DNA of 64,000 nt, taken from the NCBI GenBank assembly GCA_964469565.1, contig CAYXZD010000010.1, forward strand, positions 1 through 64,000, in the 5' to 3' direction. The number at the start of each line of letters is the position of its first letter. Positions within the stretch are counted from its first letter, which is position 1. This document shows, in pieces, positions 53,442 through 63,700 of the stretch. Source of the DNA: GCA-2720975 sp964469565. GTDB lineage: Bacteria > Planctomycetota > UBA1135 > GCA-002686595. The translations under genes were made by a program, and so were the position numbers. The notes below the pieces were generated by a model, which saw only the letters and a program-made list of their open reading frames with translations, was not told the DNA's origin and did not search any database.

Positions 53442-54619
53442 CGTAGGAGCCCTTCTAAATGATCGGCTGCACGCGGGGCTCCTCCAGCGGCAACAAAAGA
53501 CGCTTGGATGCGCTGGGCAGCCTGGGCAAAGCAATTCTCATGCAGAACCCTCTGAACCCCCGAGCGGATATGTGCGGCCCGCGGGCGACCAAAGGAGAGG
53601 CGCAGGCCGACACCCGCGTCAACGACCTGGGCTGCGACCACGGGTTGGTCATCTTTGATCGGCGCAACGATCAAGGGCTTTGCAAAGCTCAAGGCCTCGC
53701 AAACCGTGTTGTGGCCCCCATGGCAGAGCACAGCATCTACCTTCGGCATCAATTCCAACAACGGGAGATAGGGGCGCACGATAAAGTTCTCGGGGAAGGG
53801 ACCTAAGTTGTCGGGGGCGGCGAGGATGACCTGCAAGTGCATGTCACCCACTGCATCAGCGAGTGCCCGGAATAGCCGGGTACCGCGTTCCGAATTGAGG
53901 GTACCCAAGGTGACGAGGATTCGGGGTACGTCTTTGAGCCCGTGCATGGGGAAATCCACCGGGGGACGGCATGAGCTCAACGCTGGCCCCACAAAACGAG
54001 TCTGAGGACTGCACCCGCTCACATCACCGACGAAATCAGGTGTCGAAAACACGAGGACACAATGGGGCGAATCCTCGGGGCAAGCCACCGGTTCGAGGCC
54101 CAATTCGCTCTGCAAGGCAGCAAGGCGGTCCTCGGTCCATGCCAGAACACGTGGGAGATCGTGGAGGGATCGCTGACGGTCAGCTGAAGTCGTTGCCAAG
54201 GTCGCCCACGGGCAGCCCCGCTCCCGAGCAATCAAGGCGCCCGCAAAGGCCTGTTGGTCGACCACCAGGAGATCCGCTCCAAACTCATGTGCAGCTGATC
54301 GAACACCCGGCAACATGGCATGGGCGAGTGGAATCAGCACATCTTCCCAGAGGAACTTGAGCCCCGCCAACCCGCGGACTCTCTGAGCTTGTTCTCTGAT
54401 GCGTGCAAGTTCCTCCCCCCACGAGCCGTGGGTAGGAGCTTCCCCCAAAGGTAAGAGGGTCCTGTCCTGACCGAGCCCGGAATGAAGCATGGGGCCCAAG
54501 ACCTCCTCGTGGCCGACCCAGGCACAACGATGTCCGCGCCCAATCAGTTCATCACCCACCGCTAGGGTGGGCTGAATGTGCCCGGTCATGGGAGGCACAA
54601 CAAAGAGGATTCGCGCCAT
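53438..54619 (-). CDS. Family-1 (UGT/MGT-type) glycosyltransferase
   Basis: The 393-residue protein begins MARILFVVPPMTGHIQPTLA, the acceptor-binding start typical of GT1 enzymes such as macrolide or carotenoid glucosyltransferases. The donor signature VDAVLCHGGHNTVCEALSF then KPLIVAPIKDDQPVVAAQV lies around residue 295. It is soluble, GT-B fold. In this operon the likely acceptor is the polyketide/lipid hydroxyl group; the donor is a nucleotide sugar of unknown type. It starts 3 nt after the hydrolase gene stop, with AAAGGGA as ribosome site. Confidence 0.9.
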   Translation of the reverse strand: MARILFVVPPMTGHIQPTLAVGDELIGRGHRCAWVGHEEVLGPMLHSGLGQDRTLLPLGEAPTHGSWGEELARIREQAQRVRGLAGLKFLWEDVLIPLAHAMLPGVRSAAHEFGADLLVVDQQAFAGALIARERGCPWATLATTSADRQRSLHDLPRVLAWTEDRLAALQSELGLEPVACPEDSPHCVLVFSTPDFVGDVSGCSPQTRFVGPALSSCRPPVDFPMHGLKDVPRILVTLGTLNSERGTRLFRALADAVGDMHLQVILAAPDNLGPFPENFIVRPYLPLLELMPKVDAVLCHGGHNTVCEALSFAKPLIVAPIKDDQPVVAAQVVDAGVGLRLSFGRPRAAHIRSGVQRVLHENCFAQAAQRIQASFVAAGGAPRAADHLEGLLR

Positions 54620-54622
54620 GGG

Positions 54623-55423
54623 CTAAGTCCCTTTGCGGGCTGCTAGATCCCGGCCCACCCAAGTCACGATGCGATCCTGCAAGAGTTCCGTCTGCTCCCA
54701 CAGAAGCGAGTGAGTGCAGCCAGGCAGGATTTCGAGCGTACAGTTCTTCAGGCGACCGGCAAGGGCTGCCCCCCTCGTACGAACGTCTGAGTGCTCGCCA
54801 TAAAGGGCCAAGACAGGACAGTTGATGCGAGCCTCAGCGGCAGCGCGCAAGGGCGTCGAGCATGTCATGTCCGCCACCAGGCTTGTGCCCTCGACTAGAG
54901 CGCGTGCGGTATTCGCAAGTCGATTGCGCTTGCGTTCACTGTGGCGGCCGAGCCAGTCCTTGAACGAACGCGCGATCATCTCATCGCGTTCTTGTCCCTG
55001 GAGGCCCAAACTCGCCTCCATTTCCGGACCGAAAGCCTCGTCATGAACCTGGGCGTCCACCAGGCACAGCCCCGAGACTCGATCGGGATGCGCAGCAGCA
55101 AAAGCGGTGGCCAGCAATCCACCAAAACTGTTGCCCACCAGTTCTACCCTTTCGCCTTTGGGAATCACAGCATCGAGAATCCCTGAGAGGTCTTGGATCA
55201 TTTGCTCCACTCCATACCCGGTGACCGGCCGGTCGCTCTTCCCATGGCCCCTCAGGTCATAGAGCCATACGGGCTGGAGCGCTGCCACCTTGGGAGCCGC
55301 CGTAAAAAACCAACTCGAGAGGTTGTCCATGATCAAGCCGTGAATAAACACGACCGATCGCCCATCGTTCGGTCCGATGCGCTGCACGTGAAACTCGAGG
55401 GAGTTGACATCAACCTTAGCCAC
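54623..55423 (-). CDS. Alpha/beta hydrolase, paralogue 2
   Basis: The 266-residue protein is taken from GTG 55423, which has GGAG 7 nt upstream and overlaps the previous gene by 8 nt; ATG 55462 would overlap by 47 nt. The fold shows VVFIHGLIMDNLSSWFF (oxyanion HG), nucleophile elbow VGNSFGGLLA (Ser near residue 97), and the late acid/His region ALYGEHSDVR and GCTHSLLW. The neighbour gene product shares HGLxxDNLSSWxFxAxP. A thioesterase, lactonase or acyl-transfer role in product release is plausible but unproven. Confidence 0.85.
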   Translation of the reverse strand: MAKVDVNSLEFHVQRIGPNDGRSVVFIHGLIMDNLSSWFFTAAPKVAALQPVWLYDLRGHGKSDRPVTGYGVEQMIQDLSGILDAVIPKGERVELVGNSFGGLLATAFAAAHPDRVSGLCLVDAQVHDEAFGPEMEASLGLQGQERDEMIARSFKDWLGRHSERKRNRLANTARALVEGTSLVADMTCSTPLRAAAEARINCPVLALYGEHSDVRTRGAALAGRLKNCTLEILPGCTHSLLWEQTELLQDRIVTWVGRDLAARKGT

Positions 55424-56195
55424 GCAAAAACTCCTGCAGAATTTCACCAACTTCTGCTGCACGCTCCAAACTCAGATAGTGCCCTCCCTCCAAGACTTGC
55501 AATGATGCCTGTGGGATTGCCCCCAAGAGTCGGGAGCCCACGGGCAGACAGCTCGATTGACTGCCGTAGATCAACTGCACGGGGCAGGCAAGGCGGTTCA
55601 ATTCTGAATCGTCCACATCGGGCTCAGCAGCGAGGTCCGCAACCAAGGAAGTCTCAGCCAGCAAGAACTGCAAACTCTTGCGCGCTTTCGCAGCACGGCG
55701 GCGGCCGCTGAGAAGCGAGTCACGCAAACCCTCGGGGAGTGCCTTCAGGAGCTCTGCCGGATTGGCCTCTGCAATGCTGCGCATTTCCTCGAGGCGCGAA
55801 GGCGGAAGTGGCGCCTCCACGAGCCCGAGGCGCACGACCCGGTCGGGATGGTCGAGTGCGAAGCGCAACGCCACGAGAGCACCCCAGCTATGCCCGACCA
55901 CATGTACCGGACCGGAACTCAATTCACCCACAAGGGCTGAAAGGTCAGCAGCACCGCTGGCCACATCATACCCGGCTCGTTCAGCTTGACTGCGTCCGTG
56001 ACCGCGAAGGTCATACAGCACGACCCGCCGATCCTCAGCAAGGCGTGGGCCAGCTCCGAAATACCACGAGGACAGGTTGTCCACCAGCAATCCATGAACC
56101 ATGAAAACCGGTGTGGCTTCTGCGCACTTATCGGTCGAGCCCCCTCCGAGCTCCTGCACATGCAGCCTTGTTGCGTTTACTGAGACGATCGACAC
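55416..56195 (-). CDS. Alpha/beta hydrolase, paralogue 1
   Basis: The 259-residue protein starts at a GTG that overlaps the ACP gene by 19 nt. It has PVFMVHGLLVDNLSSWYF, DLRGHGRSQAERAGYD, nucleophile elbow VVGHSWGALVALRFALDHPD (Ser near 101), and a C-terminal His in LEGGHYLSLERA. The catalytic triad is therefore complete. Its similarity to the next gene product points to duplication. Position just behind the ACP suggests action on an ACP-bound or released acyl chain. Confidence 0.86.
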   Translation of the reverse strand: MSIVSVNATRLHVQELGGGSTDKCAEATPVFMVHGLLVDNLSSWYFGAGPRLAEDRRVVLYDLRGHGRSQAERAGYDVASGAADLSALVGELSSGPVHVVGHSWGALVALRFALDHPDRVVRLGLVEAPLPPSRLEEMRSIAEANPAELLKALPEGLRDSLLSGRRRAAKARKSLQFLLAETSLVADLAAEPDVDDSELNRLACPVQLIYGSQSSCLPVGSRLLGAIPQASLQVLEGGHYLSLERAAEVGEILQEFLRG

Positions 56196-56452
56196 TGGTC
56201 AATGAACTCCACCACATCCCCAACCTTCAAGGCGATGATCTCATCCAGTTCCTTTGAGGAAAGCCAGGCTACAAAGTCCACCTCGTCCCCATAGTGGGCC
56301 TTGAGGGATTCAGCCAAGGACACGAATTCGATGCTCTCCAGTTCAAGGTCATCACCGAACGAGGTAGCGAGGGTGATGGGCTCATCGAGGTCCCAGTCAT
56401 CCCCGATCACCTCGGCAATCATGCTCGAAACGGTTTGCAGGGTGTCACTCAT
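56177..56452 (-). CDS. Stand-alone acyl carrier protein
   Basis: The 91-residue protein from ATG 56452 has the ACP four-helix pattern: TLQTVSSMIAEVIGDDWDL, then SFGDDLELESIEFVSLAESL with the phosphopantetheine-accepting Ser40 in LESIE. It is highly acidic, as ACPs are. The Gly-x-Asp-Ser core of classical ACPs is replaced by Leu-Glu-Ser, a variant found in some specialised carrier proteins. It overlaps the PKS gene by 8 nt and the hydrolase gene by 19 nt. It may carry the starter, extender or final chain. Confidence 0.9.
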   Translation of the reverse strand: MSDTLQTVSSMIAEVIGDDWDLDEPITLATSFGDDLELESIEFVSLAESLKAHYGDEVDFVAWLSSKELDEIIALKVGDVVEFIDQCRSSQ

Positions 56453-59400
56453 GGGCACCATCCTCGCCGATGACCCATGCAAGGGTCCAGTCATCATCCT
56501 CTAAGGTTTCCACCCAGCGGCCCCCAATCAACACTCGCCCACCGTCGACAGCCTCGACGAGGGATGGGGCGAGGCCGTCGGGCTGACAGACTCTTCGGCA
56601 CTTGCCCAGCGCCCGCTTAGCTGCACGAAACCGGGCCATCCTACGCTCTCGCGCATCGGGCTCGCCTCCGAGAAGGGTGCGCTCCTGGGGACTGAGTTCA
56701 TCGGTCTCCAGTCCATCAGGGCACGTGGAATTGGATTCAAGTGCGACCCCTACGGCTGTGTCACGGGTTGCGATGGCCATGGCAGCCCCCTGTGAATGGG
56801 AAACACAAACGCGCAAACCCTGCTCTCCATCCACTTCCACCGACGAGACGCCGTGTTCATCCCCGAGGATGCGCACCTCCACGGGGAAGAGGGTTCTGCG
56901 CCCCTCTCCGAAGAGGAGATTTCGAACAGCATCCACGGCCACGATTCGACCGGAAAGCCAATCGATCTGCTGTTTGGGCATAAGGCTGCGGTAATAGGCG
57001 AGGCCTGGGCCATCGAGGAACCGGCGCGCGTAGTAGTCGCGGGTCGCAGTAGAACGATAGCCCGTGGGCAACCACACACACCCGGGTATGTCTGTGCGCA
57101 CATGGGCGAGCAGATTGCGTTCGGGGTAACGAATGACCGGCCACTCGCGAGGATTACTCTCAAAGCGACGATCCTCCCATCCCTCCAGTCGCACGTGGAC
57201 ACGCCCATCGCGCACGAGCTCAATGTCCCCAATCACCTGCCTTGCGCCGCAAGAGTGAATCCACGTGGTGCAGTCAAATTGGGTACCGACCGGCGGGGGC
57301 GGCCCGAAGAATCGGAGCCGTTCCAAGCGGACAGGCAGAGCCATGCGGTCAGTCTCCATACGCAGGGATATCCACAAGCCAAACATCTGCCCAGCACCAT
57401 CGAGCAAGGACCCCTCGGCCGCCAGACGTTGGACCTGTCCGCGCAGCGTCTTCGAACTGATCGTGTCTAGGCCGCTGACCGCTTGGTAACCCGGGCCATG
57501 GAACATCCAACGCCGTTCATACATTGTGGGTGCGTCCATTCCTAATGGCTGCTCATCGGGTTCCCTTGTAATGCTCGGCTCCGGCGGGACGGGATAGCCA
57601 TCGGCCACGACAGCAAAACCCTCGATGAAATCACCAATCGAAACATGCAGGAGGTCCGGGTCCCCATCCACTCGCTTGGCCACAATCGTGACGTCTTGGG
57701 GTTCTTCGATCGCCATCCAACGCCAAGCCCGCACGCGCTCAAGCCCCACGATGACGCGCGGCGCAGCCAGTTCCGCTGCGGCAGAGACCATCATCTCCAA
57801 GGACATCGTCATGGGGACAAGGGGAAAGCGGTCAGCGGCATGGGGCCAGCCCTCGGGTTGGGGGAAGAATGCGTGGTCGATCAAGAAGGGACAGGTTTCG
57901 AGGGAGATCAGGCGTCGCTGACTCAACGATTGGGGCGTTGTGCCTGCTGTAAAGGCCTCCACAACTTCTTGGCCCACCTCACTCGCACGCTGGAGATTGG
58001 CGGCCAGTTGGTTCATGAGGGGAGAGCCTGGGGAGGATGAATCCGACCCGGCGATCGCGCCTTTCCCAGCAACGAACCCCTGAAGCGGTTCATCGAGGCG
58101 CACCATCGGCGCGCCTAGACCGAGGCGGATCCCCGGGGGCCTTGCCGTAGCTCCACCTCGCAGGGACCGGTTGGCGAGTACGCGATCCAACTTGATCGAA
58201 GCCCCCTCCACCCACAAGGCTGTGGCGGCCCGCGCGAGTTGCTCAGGCCCCGAGCGCCGGGCCACGTTGAGCTGGATAGAACAGTGCACCTCCCCCTTGA
58301 GGATGTCGTCTACAAAGCCCGTCAAGCTCCCTGTTCCCACCTGAACAAAGACTCGTGCACCCGCACGATGCATATTGCGCACCATGGATTCGAATCGCAC
58401 AGGCTGCACGAGATGCTGGAGGAACAACGCCTCGATCTGGGCGGGATCGGCGGGGTAGGGTTCGGCGGTGGTCGCCGACCACAGGTTGCCTGCTGGCGGA
58501 ACGACCTTGAATTGACTCAGCGATTCCCGCATGGATTCGAGCTGGGGTTCAAAGGCTGGAGAATGGAAACCCGACCGGAAGCTAAGACGGTGAGCCAGGA
58601 TGCCCGCCTTGCCCAGGAGCTCGAGGGCTTGCGTGATGCTCCCATCCGTCCCACACAACACGTGCTGGTGAGGGCAGTTCTCATGGCTCACGTGCAAATC
58701 ACGCACTCCGGCCAATGCGTGGCTCGCACGCTCGCGATCGCAAGCCACCGACAAGAAGCCCACCCCGGGAACCTCAAGCGATCCGGGTACAAGGCCTTGG
58801 ATGAAGGAGTCGAGATCCTCGTCAGAAAGGACGCCAGCAGCAAACATGGCGCTCCATTCACCAATGGAATGGCCCGCGAACATGTCGGCTTCCACGCCAA
58901 GGTCCTGCAGCACTCCATGGAGCAGGCGGTTGACCAAAACAATGGCCGCCCCAGTGCGTTCTAGGCCGAGGGTCGAAGCACTATCGGCGGCCAAGCGTGC
59001 GAACTCACTCAAGATACGGTCGGGTAGCGGGCGTTGAAACTGTTCACCGAGGGCTCGCACCCTTGGACGAAAGTCTGCGTCCACGCCTGGAAAAACAAAC
59101 GCCAGCTTTCCCTCATTCAGCAAGCCCGAAGTCGTGAACCAAATCCCATTGCGACCCCGAAAATCGTTCCCGCGTTCTACGATGGCGCGCGCTTTGGCCA
59201 TGCGCTCTGCAGTGGGATCGATCACAGCGAGGCGGCAGGGGCCTACACCTGGTGACTTGGGCAAGTCTGGCAGTGAGAGGGCAGCAAGGATTTCAGAGGG
59301 GGCCTCTCCGGCAAGCAGAAGTGCCTGGGGTCGTGGGTCAACTGCGCTGGATACCACCGGGGAATCTGAATGCTGCTCGACCACTACGTGAGCATTGATC

Positions 59401-60788
59401 CCACCAAACCCAAATGCGTTGACTCCCGCCCGGCGCGGATTGATCTGAAGGCCCTTCACGCCCCTAGAGGTATCGGGCCAAGGCTCGCTCTCATGCAAGA
59501 TTCGAAAGCGCGTCTCAGAAATGCCAGGATGGTCATTCTTGCAATGAAGGGTCGGCGGTAGGACCCCATCCCTTACAGCACACACGGCCTTGATGAACCC
59601 AGCAATCCCCGCTGCCGGCATGGCGTGACCGATCATGGACTTGATCGAACCCAATCCTGGTTGGTCGTCGGGCGAAGGGCCGCCAAAGAAACGGGCCAGG
59701 GTCGCCAGCTCTGCACCGTCCCCGGCCGCCGTGGCGGTACCATGAGCTTCAATGAGGCCCACTGATCCTGGGGAAAGTGGGTCAACGCCGATCCCGTCCC
59801 AAGCACGCTCAAGAGCCAGGAGTTGTCCCTCCGTGCCCGGACTCATCAAGCTGGCCGCGCGACCATCACTCGAGACCCCCGTCCCTGCGATGACCCCATG
59901 GATACGATCCCCATCACGCTCGGCATCTTCGAGACGCTTCAGTACAACCATGCCCAGACCCTCCCCCATCAAGAGCCCATCCGCATCCTTGTCAAAGGGC
60001 CGGATTTCACCTTGGCGGCTCAGGGCCCCGAGCTGGCAGAACACACTCCAAAAGACAATGTCCTGTGTGAGGTGGACTCCACCCGCGAGAACAGTGTCGC
60101 ACTCCCCACGCTGGAGCGCTCCCACCGAATGGTCAATAGCGAGCAGGGAGCTGGCACAGGCAGCATCCACACAATACGCCGGCCCGTGCAAATCGAGGCG
60201 ATTCGCCACACGGGAGGCAGCGAGGTTGGGCACGAGCCCAATCACTGTATCGGGTCCTATATGGCCCAGCTTGGCCTTGTAGGCATCCCGCACTCCCTCA
60301 AGCTGTTTTGCGGTAATCCCGGGAATCAAGTCCTGCAGGCATCCAACCAGCTCGTTGCTGACCTTGACCTTTTGAATCAAGCGCGCCATCCCTGAGTTGA
60401 CGTACCCTCCCCGCCCTAGGATCACACCGCAGCGTTCACGGGCAGGCACACCGTCGGTCATTCCAGCATCTGCGAGCGCGTCCGCGGCCACTTTGAGCAT
60501 CAAGAGCTGGTCGGGTTCGCTGGCCTCTGCCGCAACGGGCATCACTCCAAATGCGCCGGGGTCGAAAGTGGCGAGTGCATCAATGAAACCGCCGCGATTA
60601 CAATAGACCCGATCAATCTCGCTGCTGTCGGGATCGAAGAAGTGCTGCTCCCAGCGCCCGGGAGGCACCGGTCCAATCGCATCGTAGCCGGCCTGGATGT
60701 TCTTCCAGAAAGCCTGCACATCTGCGGCACCCGGAAAGATGCAGGCCATACCTACGACGGCCACACGCTGATGAGAAACGTCACCCAC
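56445..60788 (-). CDS. Iterative type I PKS: KS-AT-DH with degenerate PPTase-like tail
   Basis: The 1447-residue protein opens with a ketosynthase: active Cys in DAACASSLLA (about 208), His in EAHGTATAAG (about 347) and IGHAMPAAG (about 388). An acyltransferase follows with GHSIGEWSAMF (Ser about 640). The double-hotdog DH has FLIDHAFFPQPEGWPH and MFHGPGYQAV, LLDGAGQ. The C-terminus resembles a PPTase: VSHSQGAAMAIATRD and VGVALESN, RFRAAKRALGK, but GVDxE has become GVALE and KEA is KRA. There is no ACP inside, so it must use the neighbouring ACPs. It starts 5 nt after the upstream PKS. Pfa/HglE-like lipid synthases are the closest class I can name. Confidence 0.88.
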   Translation of the reverse strand: MGDVSHQRVAVVGMACIFPGAADVQAFWKNIQAGYDAIGPVPPGRWEQHFFDPDSSEIDRVYCNRGGFIDALATFDPGAFGVMPVAAEASEPDQLLMLKVAADALADAGMTDGVPARERCGVILGRGGYVNSGMARLIQKVKVSNELVGCLQDLIPGITAKQLEGVRDAYKAKLGHIGPDTVIGLVPNLAASRVANRLDLHGPAYCVDAACASSLLAIDHSVGALQRGECDTVLAGGVHLTQDIVFWSVFCQLGALSRQGEIRPFDKDADGLLMGEGLGMVVLKRLEDAERDGDRIHGVIAGTGVSSDGRAASLMSPGTEGQLLALERAWDGIGVDPLSPGSVGLIEAHGTATAAGDGAELATLARFFGGPSPDDQPGLGSIKSMIGHAMPAAGIAGFIKAVCAVRDGVLPPTLHCKNDHPGISETRFRILHESEPWPDTSRGVKGLQINPRRAGVNAFGFGGINAHVVVEQHSDSPVVSSAVDPRPQALLLAGEAPSEILAALSLPDLPKSPGVGPCRLAVIDPTAERMAKARAIVERGNDFRGRNGIWFTTSGLLNEGKLAFVFPGVDADFRPRVRALGEQFQRPLPDRILSEFARLAADSASTLGLERTGAAIVLVNRLLHGVLQDLGVEADMFAGHSIGEWSAMFAAGVLSDEDLDSFIQGLVPGSLEVPGVGFLSVACDRERASHALAGVRDLHVSHENCPHQHVLCGTDGSITQALELLGKAGILAHRLSFRSGFHSPAFEPQLESMRESLSQFKVVPPAGNLWSATTAEPYPADPAQIEALFLQHLVQPVRFESMVRNMHRAGARVFVQVGTGSLTGFVDDILKGEVHCSIQLNVARRSGPEQLARAATALWVEGASIKLDRVLANRSLRGGATARPPGIRLGLGAPMVRLDEPLQGFVAGKGAIAGSDSSSPGSPLMNQLAANLQRASEVGQEVVEAFTAGTTPQSLSQRRLISLETCPFLIDHAFFPQPEGWPHAADRFPLVPMTMSLEMMVSAAAELAAPRVIVGLERVRAWRWMAIEEPQDVTIVAKRVDGDPDLLHVSIGDFIEGFAVVADGYPVPPEPSITREPDEQPLGMDAPTMYERRWMFHGPGYQAVSGLDTISSKTLRGQVQRLAAEGSLLDGAGQMFGLWISLRMETDRMALPVRLERLRFFGPPPPVGTQFDCTTWIHSCGARQVIGDIELVRDGRVHVRLEGWEDRRFESNPREWPVIRYPERNLLAHVRTDIPGCVWLPTGYRSTATRDYYARRFLDGPGLAYYRSLMPKQQIDWLSGRIVAVDAVRNLLFGEGRRTLFPVEVRILGDEHGVSSVEVDGEQGLRVCVSHSQGAAMAIATRDTAVGVALESNSTCPDGLETDELSPQERTLLGGEPDARERRMARFRAAKRALGKCRRVCQPDGLAPSLVEAVDGGRVLIGGRWVETLEDDDWTLAWVIGEDGAHE

Positions 60789-60793
60789 GGCAC

Positions 60794-63700
60794 CTAGCCC
60801 AACTGTTCGGGCCGGGCATTCATCAGCATTACCTGGGCGGCTGCTCCACCCCGCGGCCCGAGTTCATCGAGCAGTGCCTGCACGCCCCCCTCAAGAGGGA
60901 TGAGTCCGATTCCGCGACGCTTGTATTCAGCCTGCAGGTCCGGCCCAACCATGCCCGCGCCCTCCCAAGGCCCCCAATTGATCGAGAGTATGCGGGCGGC
61001 ATGGGTCTTGGCCAGTTCTTGAGCCAATTGATCTAGGTGGTCGTTGGCCGCAGCATAATCCGCTTGGCCACGGTTCCCGAAGGCACCGCTGATACTCGAG
61101 AAGAACACCAAGAATCCCAAGTCATCCCGGATGTGATTCACAATCGTGTGCGCGCCAAGAACCTTGGTGTCGAAGACACGGTCGAACGAAGCCTGGTCCT
61201 TTTGTGAAAGGAGTTTGTCCTCGATCACCCCAGCAGCATGGATCACCCCATCAAGCCGTCCGCACTCGGCGTAGATGCCATCGATGCAACGACCGAACCT
61301 ACGCCGATCACGGACATCCACAGATTGGTAGCGCACGGTCCCTCCAACCGCCCGAACAGCATCCAATGTTGCGTAGATTTCCCGGGCTCCCTGGATTGTA
61401 CGCGCACGTTGATCCACGGCCGCTGGCCCTCCCTCCCAATGGTCATCGATCAAGCACCGGCGGAGCTCCACAAGAGTCTCTGCGCCAGGATAGGCCCTAG
61501 CCGTGTCCGCATCGGGCAATGGCGAACGGCCTAGGATTTCGAAATGGCAACCGAACATGCGTGCGAGTCGAATGGTGACTTGTCCCGCGATGCCACGCGC
61601 TCCCCCAGTGAGAAGCACAACGGAGTGTTCATCAAGGGCCAAGGCACCCTGCCCGTCACTAGTCGGAATAAGTGGAACTGCCTCGGCAAGTACACGCTGC
61701 CGCTCACCTCCAGCATAGGACACCTCCAGCTGATCATCAGGGGCGCAGATTTCTGCGAGCAACTGCTCAGCCTGCCCCTCCGGGCTCATATGGGGATCGA
61801 GATGCACTATCCTCACGCGTGCCCCGGGGTGTTCCTTGGCGAAACTCTTGGCAAACCCCGCAGCCCCTCCTGCCCTACCGCTGGGCCGGGTAGCGGTATA
61901 CAGGGACTCCAAGCAATCGGGAGTCGCCGCCTGGGTCAACGCAAAGAGTGCCCGCACGTCATCAGGGCCCCCGTCGGAAGCGAGGGGTGAGAGATGAACG
62001 AGATGGGCATCGCCGTTCATTTGAGCGGCGCTCTCAAGCCGACGAACCTGCGCGCCCAGCTCCGTGAGTTGCTTCTCAAGATTGACGGCTACACCCCCTC
62101 GATCATCAGTAATCACAAAGCGCTTGCCCGCCACGCTCTTGCGGTCGCCGTTGAGTGCAGGCAGAGAGGCTAATGATGGAATGTAGCGCAAGAGGGGAGC
62201 GCTCGGCTCTGGGCGCAACTCCATCGCTGATGACTGCTCTGCTGGCTCGGGTTGGCGACCTAAGGCGAGTGGGTCCCCAGCACCCGACGCCGCATCTTGG
62301 GTCTCGCCCCCCTCGGCCTGTGCCTCTATCCATTCGAGGATTCCACGCAGGGTTTTGATGGCGGCAAGTTGCTCGACGAGGGCATCGCGTTCCTCCTCAG
62401 TTCCCGCCGCCATGGACGAGGAATCATTGAGGGCTCCCAGTATTTCGATGCGCTTGATTGAGTCGATCCCCAGATCAGCTTCTAGGTCCAGATCGAGGTC
62501 CAACATGTCCTCAGGGTACCCTGTACGTTCGCTGACGATGCGTAGAAGCGCCTTGTCGAGAGCCAGCTCAGGCTCGGGAGTTTGTTCAACGGTTGACTCG
62601 GTGACCTTGGGTTCTGCGTGAGACTGCGCATGGGGCGGCGTGTCAGGCACGGCGGGTTCCGGCGCCCCGGTAGAAGGAACACTGGCGGAGGCCTGGACCC
62701 GAGAAACAAGTTGCGGATGATGCTCCCCAAGATAGGCCAGGAGCACCTGGCGCTGTGCCTCAAGGGTAGCGCCAACGTTTTGAAGGTAGGCCAGCACCGC
62801 CGCCTCTGCCTCTCCACCCACGGGAGGAGGGGCTTCTGAGTTGATCGAAACCTGTGAGGACTTGGGAACAAGCTCCACTGGGGGGGTCGGGCATGGACGC
62901 AAGGCCTCGGGGGGAAACTTGCCTGAGACCGGAATGGCTCGGAATCCGTCTACCTTCCACGCCAAGGGAGGAAGTGTTCGGTCAGGTGGGTTCTCTAGCT
63001 CAAACACCTCGGCTCCCCGGCCTTCAAACAAGAAGTCTGTCTTGACGTGCCCCTGGATCACGGCGAGCTGCGCCAAGGCTTGCTGGAAGCTCGTCAAGGA
63101 GTCTTCGCCCGCCGCGTTCGTGGACACCACGTCCACGTCCTCCTTGTCCAAGATTCTGCCTATGAGCCCTGTCAGCACACGACCGGGGCCCACCTCAACG
63201 AACACCCGCGCACCCGCCTGGTGCATGGCCTCGACCTGTTCAACGAATCGCACGGGTCGCACGATCTGCTCAGCAAGGGCCGACCGAATCAACTCGGGGT
63301 CTGCAGCATGGGGCACGGCGGTCGTGTTAGAGAACACGGGCTGGCGCGGTGACGCGATCGGGAAGTTTTTCAAATGCTCGGCGAACCGTTCGCGAGCCCC
63401 AGAGACCACTTTGCTATGGAACGCACAGGCCACAGGAATGCTGCGCGCCCCAAACCCCCGTTCAGCCAACACCCCAAGCGCTTCCTCCATGGCCGCAGTG
63501 GGGCCGGAAATCACAGTTTGACGGGGGCTGTTCAAGTTGGCGAGTTCGACTCCGCGTAGACCGTGCAGAGCCGCGGCTGTTTCCTCACCTGAGGCTGCCA
63601 CGGCCGCCATTTTTCCCGGGTCATCCCCTACGGCCGCCAGAATCGCCTCGGCGCGAGCCACACTGAGTTCGAGCAAACGGTCTGAGGGCAGAGCCTCGGC

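Noticed and set aside
58239..58964. A 241-codon plus-strand frame opposite the PKS acyltransferase
   Set aside because: It is antisense to a strongly conserved domain and has no recognisable motif.
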